Source: JAGQLF01 sp964437465 (GTDB lineage Bacteria > Patescibacteriota > Dojkabacteria > J137). From it: a stretch of DNA of 64,000 nt. Of this stretch, positions 43,914-52,792 are shown one piece after another; position 1 is the stretch's first letter; each line of letters opens with the position of its first letter. Position numbers and translations under genes: made by a program. A model generated the notes under the pieces. The model had not been told where the DNA came from. It saw only the letters and a list, made by a program, of their open reading frames with translations, and ran no database searches. Location of the stretch: contig CAYTGI010000003.1 of NCBI GenBank assembly GCA_964437465.1, positions 1 through 64,000 on the forward strand, read 5' to 3'.

Positions 43914-44573
43914 CTACTGGCTGCTTTGTTCAATATTCTCAATTTCCTCTGTAACTTCTTCTTCTTCTTTATTTGTTTCTTGATCTATTAAAATACTACT
44001 TTCAGGTAATTCATCAGCCTGGCACCTTGAATCCTGACTTTCGTTTACATTGTAATTTATGAGATATACAAGATAATAAGCTGGATCTTCTTGATTGAAG
44101 TTATCTTCTATACTAAAACTAAATCCATCATTGGAAAAGTATGCATCATTAATATTAAACGGAAAAACTTTAATTAGTGACCCATTTACTAATTCATAGT
44201 TGTAAGGAAAATTAATTGATGTTCCATAATTTTCTTGGAACTGTTCTAAGTAAAAAGAGCTCACCTCCTCTAAGGTTAGGTTTGAAGAAATAATATCGTA
44301 TGCGACATAGTCGCAGCTATGTTTTTCATCTTCAGGGGTAATATCAAACCCTCCGATTAAAACTTCAGGACCAAGTATTGAGCTTGATTCAGATGGTAAG
44401 TTCAGGAGTTCAAACGAGCTTCTGTACTCATCAAGGTTATTATTATTTATTAGAATTGATGAGGGAAATCCAAAAAAGAGCGATGTTAAAGTTAACGGGC
44501 AAATTAACATGAAAGGTATTGTAAAGAGGAATAATAGAAGTTGAGGAGTGAATATTCTATCTGGCTTCATCAA
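43914..44573 (-). CDS. Membrane-anchored protein of unknown function
   Basis: 219 residues. One N-terminal membrane segment (10-35), a central globular region with a possible Cys pair ('KHSCDY' and 'SRCQADE'), and an acidic Glu-rich tail. Probably extracytoplasmic. No family recognised. Its start overlaps pth by 17 nt, so both come from one message. Confidence 0.65.
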   Translation of the reverse strand: MMKPDRIFTPQLLLFLFTIPFMLICPLTLTSLFFGFPSSILINNNNLDEYRSSFELLNLPSESSSILGPEVLIGGFDITPEDEKHSCDYVAYDIISSNLTLEEVSSFYLEQFQENYGTSINFPYNYELVNGSLIKVFPFNINDAYFSNDGFSFSIEDNFNQEDPAYYLVYLINYNVNESQDSRCQADELPESSILIDQETNKEEEEVTEEIENIEQSSQ

Positions 44574-45117
44574 TAATTTCTGTAATCTCTTCTTTTAGCG
44601 AACTAGTTAATATTTTTATCTCTTCAGTAGTAAATCTCCCTAGAACATAATCAGATCCAGAGATATTTTTTTTCTCATCTTTTGTCCTGTTATCTATACC
44701 TAATCTTAATCTCCAAAATTTAGTTGTGTTCAATACTTGCTCAATGGAAAGTATTCCGTTATGACCATGTGGTCCTTTTCCAAATTGAAGTTTGCTTTCT
44801 CCAATTTCAATATCAAGGTCGTCATGAACAACTAATATTTCATCAGGTGTAATAGCAAAATATTTTATCAGCTTATTCACAGTTCTTCCTGAATTATTCA
44901 TTAAGGTTGTTGGCTTAGCTAGGAGTGTTTTTTGTTTGTTCATCTGGATTGCAACTAGTTCTGCTTCGAACTTCTTTTCTTCTTTAAAATCAAACTCGCT
45001 AAAAAGATCTAAAAATATAAAGCCTGCATTATGTCTTGTCTTTCTAAATTTGTCTCCAACGTTACCTAAACCTACAATTAGTCTTATATTCTTGAAATCG
45101 AAGTCATTTTGATTCAT
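44557..45117 (-). CDS. pth: Peptidyl-tRNA hydrolase
   Basis: Recycles tRNA from stalled peptidyl-tRNA. 'IVGLGNVGDKFRKTRHNAGF' contains the Asn and catalytic His, 'KPTTLMNNSGRTV' the second Asn, 'LVVHDDLDIEIG' the Asp, and 'GKGPHGHNGILSIEQVL' the substrate loop with its Asn. Length 186 is normal. It precedes and overlaps the membrane protein gene. Confidence 0.95.
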   Translation of the reverse strand: MNQNDFDFKNIRLIVGLGNVGDKFRKTRHNAGFIFLDLFSEFDFKEEKKFEAELVAIQMNKQKTLLAKPTTLMNNSGRTVNKLIKYFAITPDEILVVHDDLDIEIGESKLQFGKGPHGHNGILSIEQVLNTTKFWRLRLGIDNRTKDEKKNISGSDYVLGRFTTEEIKILTSSLKEEITEIIDEAR

Positions 45118-45188
45118 TATGTACTATCTTTAAAACTTATGAATTATATCATTCTTAAACGTTTCTTCGTCAAAACATGAAATTAGTG

Positions 45189-45194
45189 TATAAT
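45189..45194 (+). promoter_or_regulatory. -10 element that argues for the downstream start
   Basis: TATAAT lies inside the longest possible reading frame (ATG at 45177). Transcription from it would start near 45201, after that ATG and before the ATG at 45216. Confidence 0.55.
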
Positions 45195-45215
45195 CCTTGG
45201 ATTTTAGTAAACAGT

Positions 45216-45719
45216 ATGAAGTATTTGATAATTCTTGGATTGGTTATATTTTTCTTCTTCTTTTTAATTGAGGGAAGAATCATTGCTCAAGAAGAAGCCG
45301 GGTTATTATCTTTAGAAAATAAGGCAGAGGAAGAAAAGTGTAATGCTATAAAAAATAATCTGCAATTTAGAGCTAGCTACTATAATGTTAATACAGATTT
45401 AATTATTTCTGATTATTCTAATCTTTATAGTTCTTTACTTAAAGCTCGTGATATTTACGATGAGCTAGATTTCTCAACTGTTGAACTAAATAGACATATT
45501 CAAAGATTAGAAAGATTTATTGAAGATACTAGAATTAATAAAGAGGATTTAGTATCAAGTTTAGGCAGTGCTTCAGAGCATGTTTGTGAGGATGAAAGAG
45601 CAATGAGAAGAGATATTATTGATGCTAAAGGTTATTTAAAAGATTTAAAGCAGGAGATTAGTGATTTAAATTCATTCTTATTACTAAAAGTTTCTCCAAC
45701 TATACAAGATTTTAACTAG
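45216..45719 (+). CDS. Exported or membrane-anchored coiled-coil protein
   Basis: 167 residues from ATG at 45216, chosen over ATG 45177 because a consensus -10 lies between them and because the residues after 45216 form a standard signal anchor ('MKYLIILGLVIFFFFFLIEG'). The rest is helical, with a coiled-coil-like pattern ('NRHIQRLERFIEDTRINKED') and two Cys. No family recognised. The next gene begins 5 nt after its stop. Confidence 0.65.
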   Translation: MKYLIILGLVIFFFFFLIEGRIIAQEEAGLLSLENKAEEEKCNAIKNNLQFRASYYNVNTDLIISDYSNLYSSLLKARDIYDELDFSTVELNRHIQRLERFIEDTRINKEDLVSSLGSASEHVCEDERAMRRDIIDAKGYLKDLKQEISDLNSFLLLKVSPTIQDFN

Positions 45720-45724
45720 AAAAA

Positions 45725-46078
45725 ATGAACGATTTTTTTAAAAATATTTGGAAAACATTGAGATTAATATTCGTAATCTTACTATTTGTTGTAATTGCTT
45801 TGCTTGTTGGTTATTTACTTGGGAATAGGGCTTTGGATAGAGATAAATTAGAAGATGAGATAAGGACAGATATAGAAAATAGTGTAAGAGATGATCTTGA
45901 GGAAGATATTAGGTCTGAGTATGAGGATAGGCTTGAACAAGCTGAAAAGTTAAGAGAGGAAGAGCTTCAGAATATGATTGATGCATTGTTAGACGATATC
46001 GATGCAAGAGTTAATGGTATAGATACTGAGTCTCAGCTTGAAGAGTTTAATGAGGAGATTGAGTTTGGAATAGAATAG
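45725..46078 (+). CDS. Small membrane protein with acidic coiled coil
   Basis: 117 residues: one membrane segment (about 12-34), then a highly charged helix rich in Glu, Asp and Arg ('EDEIRTDIENSVRDDLEEDI'). Likely a membrane-tethered coiled coil, perhaps partnering with the preceding coiled-coil protein. No family recognised. Confidence 0.65.
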   Translation: MNDFFKNIWKTLRLIFVILLFVVIALLVGYLLGNRALDRDKLEDEIRTDIENSVRDDLEEDIRSEYEDRLEQAEKLREEELQNMIDALLDDIDARVNGIDTESQLEEFNEEIEFGIE

Positions 46079-46095
46079 CTTCTAATTATATAGTT

Positions 46096-46518
46096 ATGAG
46101 TGAGAATTTTGACCTTCCCTATGATTATGAAATAGGTTGGGATGAAGATCCAGATGTACGTTCAAGAATAAATTTATCTCTTGATATATATTATGTAGAT
46201 AGAGCAGTTTATATGAATGAAGTTGGAATCAAAATATTAGAAGATTTCAGAGATAGAGCTTTAGTAACATTATCAACCTTACATCAGACAGGATATCTAG
46301 AAAGTGTAGTTATGAGGGCTGGTCAAGAACGCCACTACGATTATTTACAAAACTCTTTGATTGATCTCAGGGAATTTATACAAGGCATAAAAAAAGCTGA
46401 TCAACTTTCTCAAAAAGAAATTGTGAAGATAAACTTACTATCTGAGATTTGGATTAAAGTATCTCCATACATTCATAGTTCTCAAGATACAAACTATGAA
46501 ATATTCTCTCAGAACTAG
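46096..46518 (+). CDS. Small soluble helical protein
   Basis: 140 residues, acidic, helical, no membrane segment. 'RSRINLSLDIYYVDRAVY' resembles the start of the next gene's product ('QSRIERAKHYYASNID'), and both continue with a long acidic helix; they may be distant paralogs, but I cannot show this. No family recognised. Fourth small protein gene in this row counting the next. Confidence 0.6.
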   Translation: MSENFDLPYDYEIGWDEDPDVRSRINLSLDIYYVDRAVYMNEVGIKILEDFRDRALVTLSTLHQTGYLESVVMRAGQERHYDYLQNSLIDLREFIQGIKKADQLSQKEIVKINLLSEIWIKVSPYIHSSQDTNYEIFSQN

Positions 46519-46538
46519 TTGTCATTAAATGGTAACAT

Positions 46539-46547
46539 TGGTATAAT
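46539..46547 (+). promoter_or_regulatory. Extended -10 promoter
   Basis: TGgTATAAT, about 21 nt before the ATG at 46569, implying a short leader of roughly 14 nt. Confidence 0.5.
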
Positions 46548-46568
46548 CCCACAATTAATTTCTTTCTA

Positions 46569-46985
46569 ATGAGCGAAATACCACAAGGTCCTGTGTATGA
46601 TGAAAGTAGAAAAGCAGTGCAATCAAGAATAGAAAGAGCAAAGCATTACTATGCTAGCAATATAGATACTACTCCATCATTTTATTATGATCAATTAAGA
46701 ACTTTAGGAGATATAGTTGAAGTTATTGAAGATTACAGAACCCACATTGATGATGCGTACTATGATGGCTTAATAAATATTAATATTAATGAGTTTTGGG
46801 AAAGAATTAAATCTCCTATTATTCAGTCAATTAGGGCAAAAGGAATGCAAATAGATTTATCAGATTACCATAATAAAGAAATTATAATGCTGGTATCTTT
46901 AGATGTAAATGAGATTATAAGATGTTTTCCAGATCTTTTTCCATTTGAATTAACTAATATTTCTCCAAATAGTGATAAGAATTAA
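46569..46985 (+). CDS. Small soluble helical protein
   Basis: 138 residues, no membrane segment. Helical, with 'YYDQLRTLGDIVEVIEDYRT' and a C-terminal 'MLVSLDVNEIIRCF'. Possibly related to the protein encoded just upstream. Function unknown. Its TAA shares the TTAA at 46982-46985 with the stop of the convergent recombinase gene. Confidence 0.6.
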   Translation: MSEIPQGPVYDESRKAVQSRIERAKHYYASNIDTTPSFYYDQLRTLGDIVEVIEDYRTHIDDAYYDGLINININEFWERIKSPIIQSIRAKGMQIDLSDYHNKEIIMLVSLDVNEIIRCFPDLFPFELTNISPNSDKN

Positions 46986-48070
46986 CTTAGTGGATGGTTC
47001 TCACGGTGGGCTTCTTCTGCAAATTTATCCGATGCATGAACGTATCTTGAAGTTGTTTGAAGACTAGAGTGACCTAGAAGTCTTTGGATTGCTGCTGGAT
47101 TAGCCCCTTCTTCTGCTAAATACGTTGCGAAACCATGTCTTAGACTGTGCGCGCTTGTTGGAACAATTATTCCTAATTTTCTTCGATAGTCAGCTATTTT
47201 CATCTGTATATAGTTTTGTGAAAGTCGAACTATATATGGATTCTCTGTAGCTTTTCTTGTTCCTTTTGTTGGAATAAACATTGCTGGGAATTCGTCCGTT
47301 CTAAATTTTAAGTATTCATTCATAAAGTGAATTGCCCGCTCTGTTAAATAGACAAACCTTTGTTTTTTTCCTTTACCCATTACATAAATTTTATTATCAG
47401 CTAGTTGATTATTCTCAATTCTAATCATGTCTCGATCTAGAGAAGCTACCTCTGAAATTCTCATTCCAGTTGAGAAAATTAATTCTAAAATTGATCTATT
47501 TCTAGCAGCAACAACTGGATCATTTTCAACTTCACTAGGGTACTCTAAAAGCTTTATTAATTCATCAAGCTCAGCTACCTGTTTTTCTTTTTTTTCAGCT
47601 TTAATCATTTTTACTGCATTCGCAGGGATCGGAGGTTCTTTGTCGATATCTTCTAGAAATGTTAAGTATCTACGAAGGGCAGATAACATTCGATTAACTG
47701 AGCTATCTGAAAGCTGACCTTTATATAAAGCCTTTTTCTTCTCGGAAATCTCCGATCTACTCTTTTCTATTATCTCCTTAGTTAATTCTTCTCCTTTTTG
47801 AAATGCATGAAGAATTGGAATATAGTTTTGATCTCTTAAGAATCCCTTGTATTCAATAATATCTATTTTAGAAAGTTTCTCGAAAGAAGTTTCAATGTAG
47901 TATAAAAACGAAGAAAAGATCTCCAAATCTCGAGAGTAATTGTCTAATGTTTGTTTTGAATAATTATCATTTTTTAAACTCAAGATAAACTCTCGCATGA
48001 GAGGTAACGCATAAGGACTTAAAGTCTTTCTCGAATTTATATCTTTTACTCTATCTACCGCATCTTTCAT
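46982..48070 (-). CDS. Tyrosine recombinase of the XerC/XerD type
   Basis: 362 residues. N-terminal SAM-like domain (about 20-165) with a charged insertion near 95-125, then the catalytic domain: Arg in 'STGMRISEVASL', Lys in 'MGKGKKQRFVYL', HxxR in 'AHSLRHGFATYLAEEG', His in 'LLGHSSLQTT' and Tyr in 'SRYVHASD'. All six catalytic positions can be seen. Probably resolves chromosome dimers at a dif site; a mobile-element integrase is less likely because no other element genes flank it. It has a near-leaderless -10. Confidence 0.92.
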   Translation of the reverse strand: MKDAVDRVKDINSRKTLSPYALPLMREFILSLKNDNYSKQTLDNYSRDLEIFSSFLYYIETSFEKLSKIDIIEYKGFLRDQNYIPILHAFQKGEELTKEIIEKSRSEISEKKKALYKGQLSDSSVNRMLSALRRYLTFLEDIDKEPPIPANAVKMIKAEKKEKQVAELDELIKLLEYPSEVENDPVVAARNRSILELIFSTGMRISEVASLDRDMIRIENNQLADNKIYVMGKGKKQRFVYLTERAIHFMNEYLKFRTDEFPAMFIPTKGTRKATENPYIVRLSQNYIQMKIADYRRKLGIIVPTSAHSLRHGFATYLAEEGANPAAIQRLLGHSSLQTTSRYVHASDKFAEEAHRENHPLS

Positions 48071-48075
48071 ACATT

Positions 48076-48081
48076 AGTATA
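48076..48081 (-). promoter_or_regulatory. -10 element, leaderless start of the recombinase gene
   Basis: TATACT on the minus strand, ending 5 nt before the ATG at 48070. Confidence 0.45.
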
Positions 48082-48162
48082 GAGGTTTGGTGAGTATAAT
48101 GGCAAGGAGCAAGTGTTCACGTAGGTATGTACACATGTATGCATGTAGGCGTGTACTCACGG

Positions 48163-48247
48163 ATTTCCCCTTCTAGCAGGAGGGGTTAGGGGAGGTAGAA
48201 TGTCGAGGTCTACCCCACCTTAATCCTCCCCTGCTAGGTGAGGAAAT
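48163..48247. repeat. GC-rich imperfect inverted repeat
   Basis: The arm at 48163-48199 (…CTAGCAGGAGGGG…) is an imperfect reverse complement of 48209-48247 (…CCTCCCCTGCTAGG…), giving a stem of roughly 37 bp around a 9-nt loop. It stands out strongly from its AT-rich surroundings. It could be a terminator, a nonautonomous mobile element or a remnant. Confidence 0.7.
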
Positions 48248-48545
48248 TATTTAATAAGACTAATTACTAAAAACTAACAACTAAATTTACTCAAGTACTG
48301 AGGTACCAAGGTACAAAAAAGATTAAAGACAGAAGAAGAAAGATACCAGATTACAGAATTCAGATATTAGATACCAGATTGGATAGATCAGGCTACTAAG
48401 TTACTAGCCAAAAAAACTAAAAGCTAGCAGCTAATAGCTAATAGTTAATACCTAATCACCCAACTTCCTAATTCTAAACTTAATCTTAAAAATATAAGTT
48501 CATCACTAATAACTCGCTACTCACAACTATTATCTTTCATAATGT
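48248..48545. other. Noncoding AT-rich stretch with short degenerate repeats
   Basis: No ORF. It contains recurring short words such as AGATACCAGATT (twice in 48340-48380), CTAATAG and AACTAA. Just before the inverted repeat, 48115-48158 has alternating GTATGTAC/CATGTA words. A TATAAT at 48545-48550 may start the transcript of the next gene. Confidence 0.5.
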
Positions 48546-48571
48546 ATAATCAATTTAATTAACAAAAATAT

Positions 48572-48967
48572 ATGGAAGAAAATAATGACATTCAAAACGA
48601 AGTATCTACAGCTTCATCTCCAGATGTAGAAACAACTCCCGAATCTAAGTCAAAAGGTATTCTCTTTAGATCTTGGGCTTTAATTGCAGCTGGTATCGGG
48701 GTTTTAGTTGCAGCGCTTGGGACTTTTTTAAAATTTTTTATGAAGCTATCTTTTGTAGGAAAGTTCATTTTCATAACAATTTTAATTTTATTTTCTAGCT
48801 TTTTCTATGTTTTTGGTTATCGAACAGGAGTGGAAAATGGAAAATCTGAAGTTGAACAAGAAGTTTTAGAAATTACTAACTATGAAGTAGATGAGCTTGA
48901 TGAATTAATGAATCAAATTGATCAGTTAAGAAATACTTTGGATACACTAAGAGAGATAAATGAATAA
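48572..48967 (+). CDS. Small membrane protein with C-terminal coiled coil
   Basis: 131 residues. Disordered acidic/Ser-rich start, two hydrophobic segments (about 33-58 and 63-85), then an acidic helix 'ELDELMNQIDQLRNTLDTLR' of coiled-coil type. No family recognised. It overlaps glyA by 8 nt. Confidence 0.65.
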   Translation: MEENNDIQNEVSTASSPDVETTPESKSKGILFRSWALIAAGIGVLVAALGTFLKFFMKLSFVGKFIFITILILFSSFFYVFGYRTGVENGKSEVEQEVLEITNYEVDELDELMNQIDQLRNTLDTLREINE

Positions 48968-50336
48968 AAAGATAAAAGAGATAATAAAAAATGAGTACGA
49001 TAGACAACACTCTACTTTAGGGATGATTCCATCGGAAAACTACTCTTCTAAGTCTGTTAGAGAAGCTGTTGGTTCGGTTTTAATGCATAAATATTCTGAA
49101 GGTTATCCAAATGCTAGATACTATGAAGGGAATAGTGTTGTTGACGAATTAGAAGATTTAGCTCGAGAAATGGTTTTAAAGGTTATGCTTAAACATGATA
49201 AACCTGAAATTAAAGATGACTGGCACGCGAACGTTCAAGTTCTTTCAGGAAGTTCAGCTAATTTAGCAGTTTATAACTCTGTTCTAAAGCCGGGGGATAA
49301 GATTATGAGTATGTATCTTCCGGACGGAGGACATCTATCTCACGGTTGGAGCTATAACACCAAAGGTGCAAATTCTAAATCACAAAATATCAATTCTAAA
49401 ATAACAGGTGATCTTGCATATTTAGGAGGAAATAAAAAAGTAAATTTTACTTCTAAAATCTTTGAAGTTTTACAGTATAAAACAGATCCGAAAACTGGAT
49501 TATTTAACTACGATGAAATTGAAAAGCTAGCTTTAGAGTTTAAACCTAAATACATAATTACAGGTGGAACTTCTTATCCTAGGGATATTGATTATAAAAG
49601 AATGAGAGAAATTGCGGATAAAGTTGAAGCTTATTATCATGCGGATGTCGCCCATGAAGCTGGACTTATAGCCGGAGGAGCTGTTCCTTCACCTTTTGAA
49701 TTCGCCGACTTTGTTACTTTTACTACTCATAAAACACTTAGAGGACCTAAAGGAGCAGTTGCAATGTCTAGGAAGAAATATGCTAAGAAGCTAGATAGAT
49801 CAGTTTTTCCAGGTCTTCAAGGAGGGCCATTTAATCATCAAATTGCTGGGATTACTCAGGCTTTGTTTGAAGCTGATACTAAAGAGTTTGAAGGGTACGC
49901 CAAACAAGTTGTTAAAAACGCAAAGGTGCTTGCTGAAGAGTTAATGAATTATGATTTTAATGTAATTAGTAAAGGAACGGACAAACACTTAGTTTTAATT
50001 GAAGTACTCTCTAAAGGTATTCCTGGATCACTATTCGCAAGAGCTTTAGCTTTAGTTGGAATAATCGCAAATAAAAATACTGTACCTTACGAAAAAGGAA
50101 GTCCTGCTAACCCATCCGGAGTTAGATTCGGGACTCCAATATTAACTACAAGAGGTATGAAAGAAGATGTAATAAAAGAGGTAGCAGCAATTATTAAAGA
50201 TACTTTTGAAGTATGTTTAGAGCATGTTGAAGAATACGAAGATGACTTTGAAAAAACATTTTTAGAAGATGAGGAAACTGTTCTTCTTCAAAAAAGGGTT
50301 AGTTCGTTAGCAAATAAGTATAAACTTCCAGAATAA
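48960..50336 (+). CDS. glyA: Serine hydroxymethyltransferase
   Basis: Interconverts serine and glycine with tetrahydrofolate. 'MIPSENYSSKSVREAVGSVL', 'KYSEGYPNARYYEGN', 'HADVAHEAGLIAGG' and 'FTTHKTLRGPKGA' (Schiff-base Lys in THKT) are intact. At 458 residues it is slightly longer than usual. It supplies one-carbon units to the FolD enzyme encoded 0.6 kb away on the other strand. Confidence 0.96.
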   Translation: MNKKIKEIIKNEYDRQHSTLGMIPSENYSSKSVREAVGSVLMHKYSEGYPNARYYEGNSVVDELEDLAREMVLKVMLKHDKPEIKDDWHANVQVLSGSSANLAVYNSVLKPGDKIMSMYLPDGGHLSHGWSYNTKGANSKSQNINSKITGDLAYLGGNKKVNFTSKIFEVLQYKTDPKTGLFNYDEIEKLALEFKPKYIITGGTSYPRDIDYKRMREIADKVEAYYHADVAHEAGLIAGGAVPSPFEFADFVTFTTHKTLRGPKGAVAMSRKKYAKKLDRSVFPGLQGGPFNHQIAGITQALFEADTKEFEGYAKQVVKNAKVLAEELMNYDFNVISKGTDKHLVLIEVLSKGIPGSLFARALALVGIIANKNTVPYEKGSPANPSGVRFGTPILTTRGMKEDVIKEVAAIIKDTFEVCLEHVEEYEDDFEKTFLEDEETVLLQKRVSSLANKYKLPE

Positions 50337-50373
50337 AATACTTAATAGTTAGCAATTAATAATTAACTAAAGA

Positions 50374-50877
50374 ATGGATACTAATGATTTGCTAAAACGA
50401 GTTAAATATATTGCATTGCAATGTAGGAGTTTAATAAATCATACTTTTAAGGATGATTATCCATCTTCAGGAAATATCGGTATATTTTCTCAAAGTTATT
50501 TAGAATTTGCATCTTTAAAAAACATATCACAAAAACTTACAAATCCAAACAGTAATCCTAAACACAAGTATTTTGAATTAATAGACCCTATACTAGTTGG
50601 TAATGATACATTTACTCATCTGTACGTAAGGAAATATGATGATAGTGATTATGGGAAAAATAAAGGTGATGTTGATTATTTAGTTGATTTAGAAAAATAT
50701 GTCCATCTAAAAGAAGCAGTTATAAAAGGTGGGTTTAAGAATGCTTTAATGTATAAAAGACCAGGTTGGGATACGATTCAGATTTCGAACAAAGGTTATG
50801 ATGTTATCTCTTACTTATCAACTAAAGAAATGGCAGAAAAAGTTAGAGTTAAGTTTGATTCTAAGACGGATCTGTAA
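50374..50877 (+). CDS. Hypothetical soluble protein
   Basis: 167 residues, no signal or membrane segment. Mixed α/β with 'YFELIDPILVGNDTFTHLYV' and a charged C-terminus. No family recognised. 37 nt after glyA on the same strand, so possibly co-transcribed. The 70-nt gap behind it contains two CTTTGGAAC words and no clear terminator. Confidence 0.6.
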   Translation: MDTNDLLKRVKYIALQCRSLINHTFKDDYPSSGNIGIFSQSYLEFASLKNISQKLTNPNSNPKHKYFELIDPILVGNDTFTHLYVRKYDDSDYGKNKGDVDYLVDLEKYVHLKEAVIKGGFKNALMYKRPGWDTIQISNKGYDVISYLSTKEMAEKVRVKFDSKTDL

Positions 50878-50947
50878 TTCCTATAATGTCTTAAACAACT
50901 TTGGAACCTTCTACCTTTGGAACTTTTTAACATTGAAACCTTCGGGC

Positions 50948-51844
50948 CTAATACTCAAAGTTACTCGATAACCTAACAACATTTCTCAATAAACATGCAA
51001 CCGTAAGTGGACCGACTCCTCCAGGGACTGGTGTAATCCAAGAAGCTTTTTCTTCAAGCTCGTGAGACCAGATAAAATCACCTTTATATTGATCTTCTTT
51101 TTTCTCACTAGTAACATCAATTAGAATTGCCCCATTTTTAATCATTGTATGATCGATTAAATCTGTTTTTCCGGTTGCTGAAACAATGATATCTGCTTTA
51201 GTTGTAAACTCATGAAGATTTTCTGTATTTTTATTTGCTATAGTTACAGTCCCTCCTAGAGAGCTTAGAATCTGAGCTAAGGGTTTTCCAATTAAATTTG
51301 AGTTGTTTATAATAACAATATTCTTACCTAATAGACTTTTTATTTTAAAGCTTCCTTCTGTTAAGGCTGACCAGGTTAAATTTTCTTCAATACATACATT
51401 TAAACATTCTAAAACAGCTTCAACGGTTGCTGGTGGTATTGATCCATTTAGTAAATAAGAGCTACTTCCTTGATTTAAAGCAGTTAATCCGTCTGCATCT
51501 TTTTCAGGTACTAGTGCGTTAAGAAACTCATTTGCATACCCATTAAGATTATCGTAAAGAGGTAATTGAATTAGCGCTCCATTCACACCGACATTGTGTC
51601 TTAGCCTATTTATCTCATGCATAAATGCTTCCTTAGTTATATCATCAGGAAATTCATAAAGCCTAGGTTCAATTCCAACCTCTTTTGCTCTTTTCATTTT
51701 GAGCTTAACGAACATTCTGCTAGCTGGATCATTTGAAGCAAGAAAAATTACTAATCGAGGTGTTCTACCAAGTATCTGGATGTTCTCTCTTATACCATTA
51801 AGAATATTATCTGCAATCTCTTTACCGTTTATATAATTAGCCAT
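50948..51844 (-). CDS. folD: Methylenetetrahydrofolate dehydrogenase/cyclohydrolase
   Basis: Bifunctional enzyme of one-carbon metabolism. 'ALIQLPLYDNLNGY', 'PEKDADGLTALNQG' (with the conserved KDxDG), 'IVIINNSNLIGKPLAQIL' (NADP site) and 'TPVGGVGPLT'-like 'TPVPGGVGPLTVACLL' identify it. The catalytic Lys is kept in 'MFVKLKMKRA', but the Tyr of the YxxxK motif is Phe, which could lower cyclohydrolase activity. Length 298 is normal. It has its own extended -10 although it lies only 18 nt after the dehydrogenase gene. Confidence 0.93.
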   Translation of the reverse strand: MANYINGKEIADNILNGIRENIQILGRTPRLVIFLASNDPASRMFVKLKMKRAKEVGIEPRLYEFPDDITKEAFMHEINRLRHNVGVNGALIQLPLYDNLNGYANEFLNALVPEKDADGLTALNQGSSSYLLNGSIPPATVEAVLECLNVCIEENLTWSALTEGSFKIKSLLGKNIVIINNSNLIGKPLAQILSSLGGTVTIANKNTENLHEFTTKADIIVSATGKTDLIDHTMIKNGAILIDVTSEKKEDQYKGDFIWSHELEEKASWITPVPGGVGPLTVACLLRNVVRLSSNFEY

Positions 51845-51850
51845 AAACCA

Positions 51851-51859
51851 ATTCTACCA
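51851..51859 (-). promoter_or_regulatory. Extended -10, leaderless start of folD
   Basis: TGgTAGAAT on the minus strand, ending 6 nt before the ATG at 51844 and lying in the 18-nt gap behind the dehydrogenase gene. Confidence 0.5.
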
Positions 51860-51862
51860 CTC

Positions 51863-52792
51863 CTAGAGAATATTGTAATCTTTAGGGTTTCCTAATATGT
51901 TATCCCTAGTATCTTTTACAATTGTCTCTACAGATTCTTTTGTTAAAAATGCAATATGCTTTGTTTGAATTACGTTATCTCTTAACAGTCTAGAATCAAA
52001 CATATCGTCACAATCTCCAGAGTCCCACACATCAACTCCAAGCCCAGAAAGAATCCCTTCATCTAAAGCTTTAATTGTATCATCAGAATTAAGTATGTCT
52101 CCTCGCGCAGTATTAATAAGATAGTTTGGTTTAAACCTCATTTTACTGATTAAGTCATAATTTACAGAGTGTTTAGTATGCTCATTTAATGGAGCGTGTA
52201 TTGAAACAAATTGAGATCTATCAAAAAGTTCTTCAAGAGAGTTCACCCTCTCTATTCCATCGTAAAATTGAACAACAGGATCAAAATAGATTACATACAT
52301 TCCAAAACCTTTAGCAATTTCGGAGAAATGTTGACCGATCTTTCCTAATCCATAAATACCTATTGCTCTACCATGAAGAGCTGTACCCATAGATTCTTTT
52401 GTACGGTGATTTTCATAGTTCTTATGCTTTTTTATTTCTACTGGTATTTTACGAACTGTAGCTAGAAGTAATGTGAAAGCAAATTCTGCAATTGACTCTG
52501 GGGAGTATCTAGCAACTCTAAAAACTTCAAATCCAATCTCTTTAGCTAAATCCACATTTACATTATTAAAACCGGCTGTTCTTAACGCTAACTTTCTAGT
52601 TCCTGAATCATACAGCTTTGGAAGGTCTGAATCTGGAATTGTACAGTCAGTGAATATTGAAATAGCATAGTAACCTTGTGACTTTTCTAAAGTGTAAAGA
52701 TCAGTAGTAAATTCAGCTTCAGGTATATTAATTCTTTCAGTTTCAACTATCTCTTGTTCAAAATCTTGCCATTCAAAAAAAATAGATCTCAT
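51863..52792 (-). CDS. D-2-hydroxyacid dehydrogenase (D-lactate dehydrogenase-like)
   Basis: 309 residues. NAD-binding 'AIGIYGLGKIGQHFSEIAKG', 'INTARGDILNSDD' with the substrate Arg, 'GLGVDVWDSGD', and the catalytic His in 'KHIAFLTKESV'. It probably reduces pyruvate to D-lactate as a fermentation step, as in many CPR bacteria; another 2-oxoacid is possible. It follows the GerW-like gene with a 4-nt overlap (ATGA) and precedes folD. Confidence 0.85.
   Translation of the reverse strand: MRSIFFEWQDFEQEIVETERINIPEAEFTTDLYTLEKSQGYYAISIFTDCTIPDSDLPKLYDSGTRKLALRTAGFNNVNVDLAKEIGFEVFRVARYSPESIAEFAFTLLLATVRKIPVEIKKHKNYENHRTKESMGTALHGRAIGIYGLGKIGQHFSEIAKGFGMYVIYFDPVVQFYDGIERVNSLEELFDRSQFVSIHAPLNEHTKHSVNYDLISKMRFKPNYLINTARGDILNSDDTIKALDEGILSGLGVDVWDSGDCDDMFDSRLLRDNVIQTKHIAFLTKESVETIVKDTRDNILGNPKDYNIL

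Noticed and set aside
45177..45215. Longer start for the coiled-coil protein at 45216
   Set aside because: The consensus -10 at 45189-45194 lies inside this segment and the following ATG begins a standard signal anchor.
46982..48070. Integrase of a mobile element
   Set aside because: No attachment-site duplication, tRNA target or element cargo genes flank it; a chromosomal Xer role fits better.
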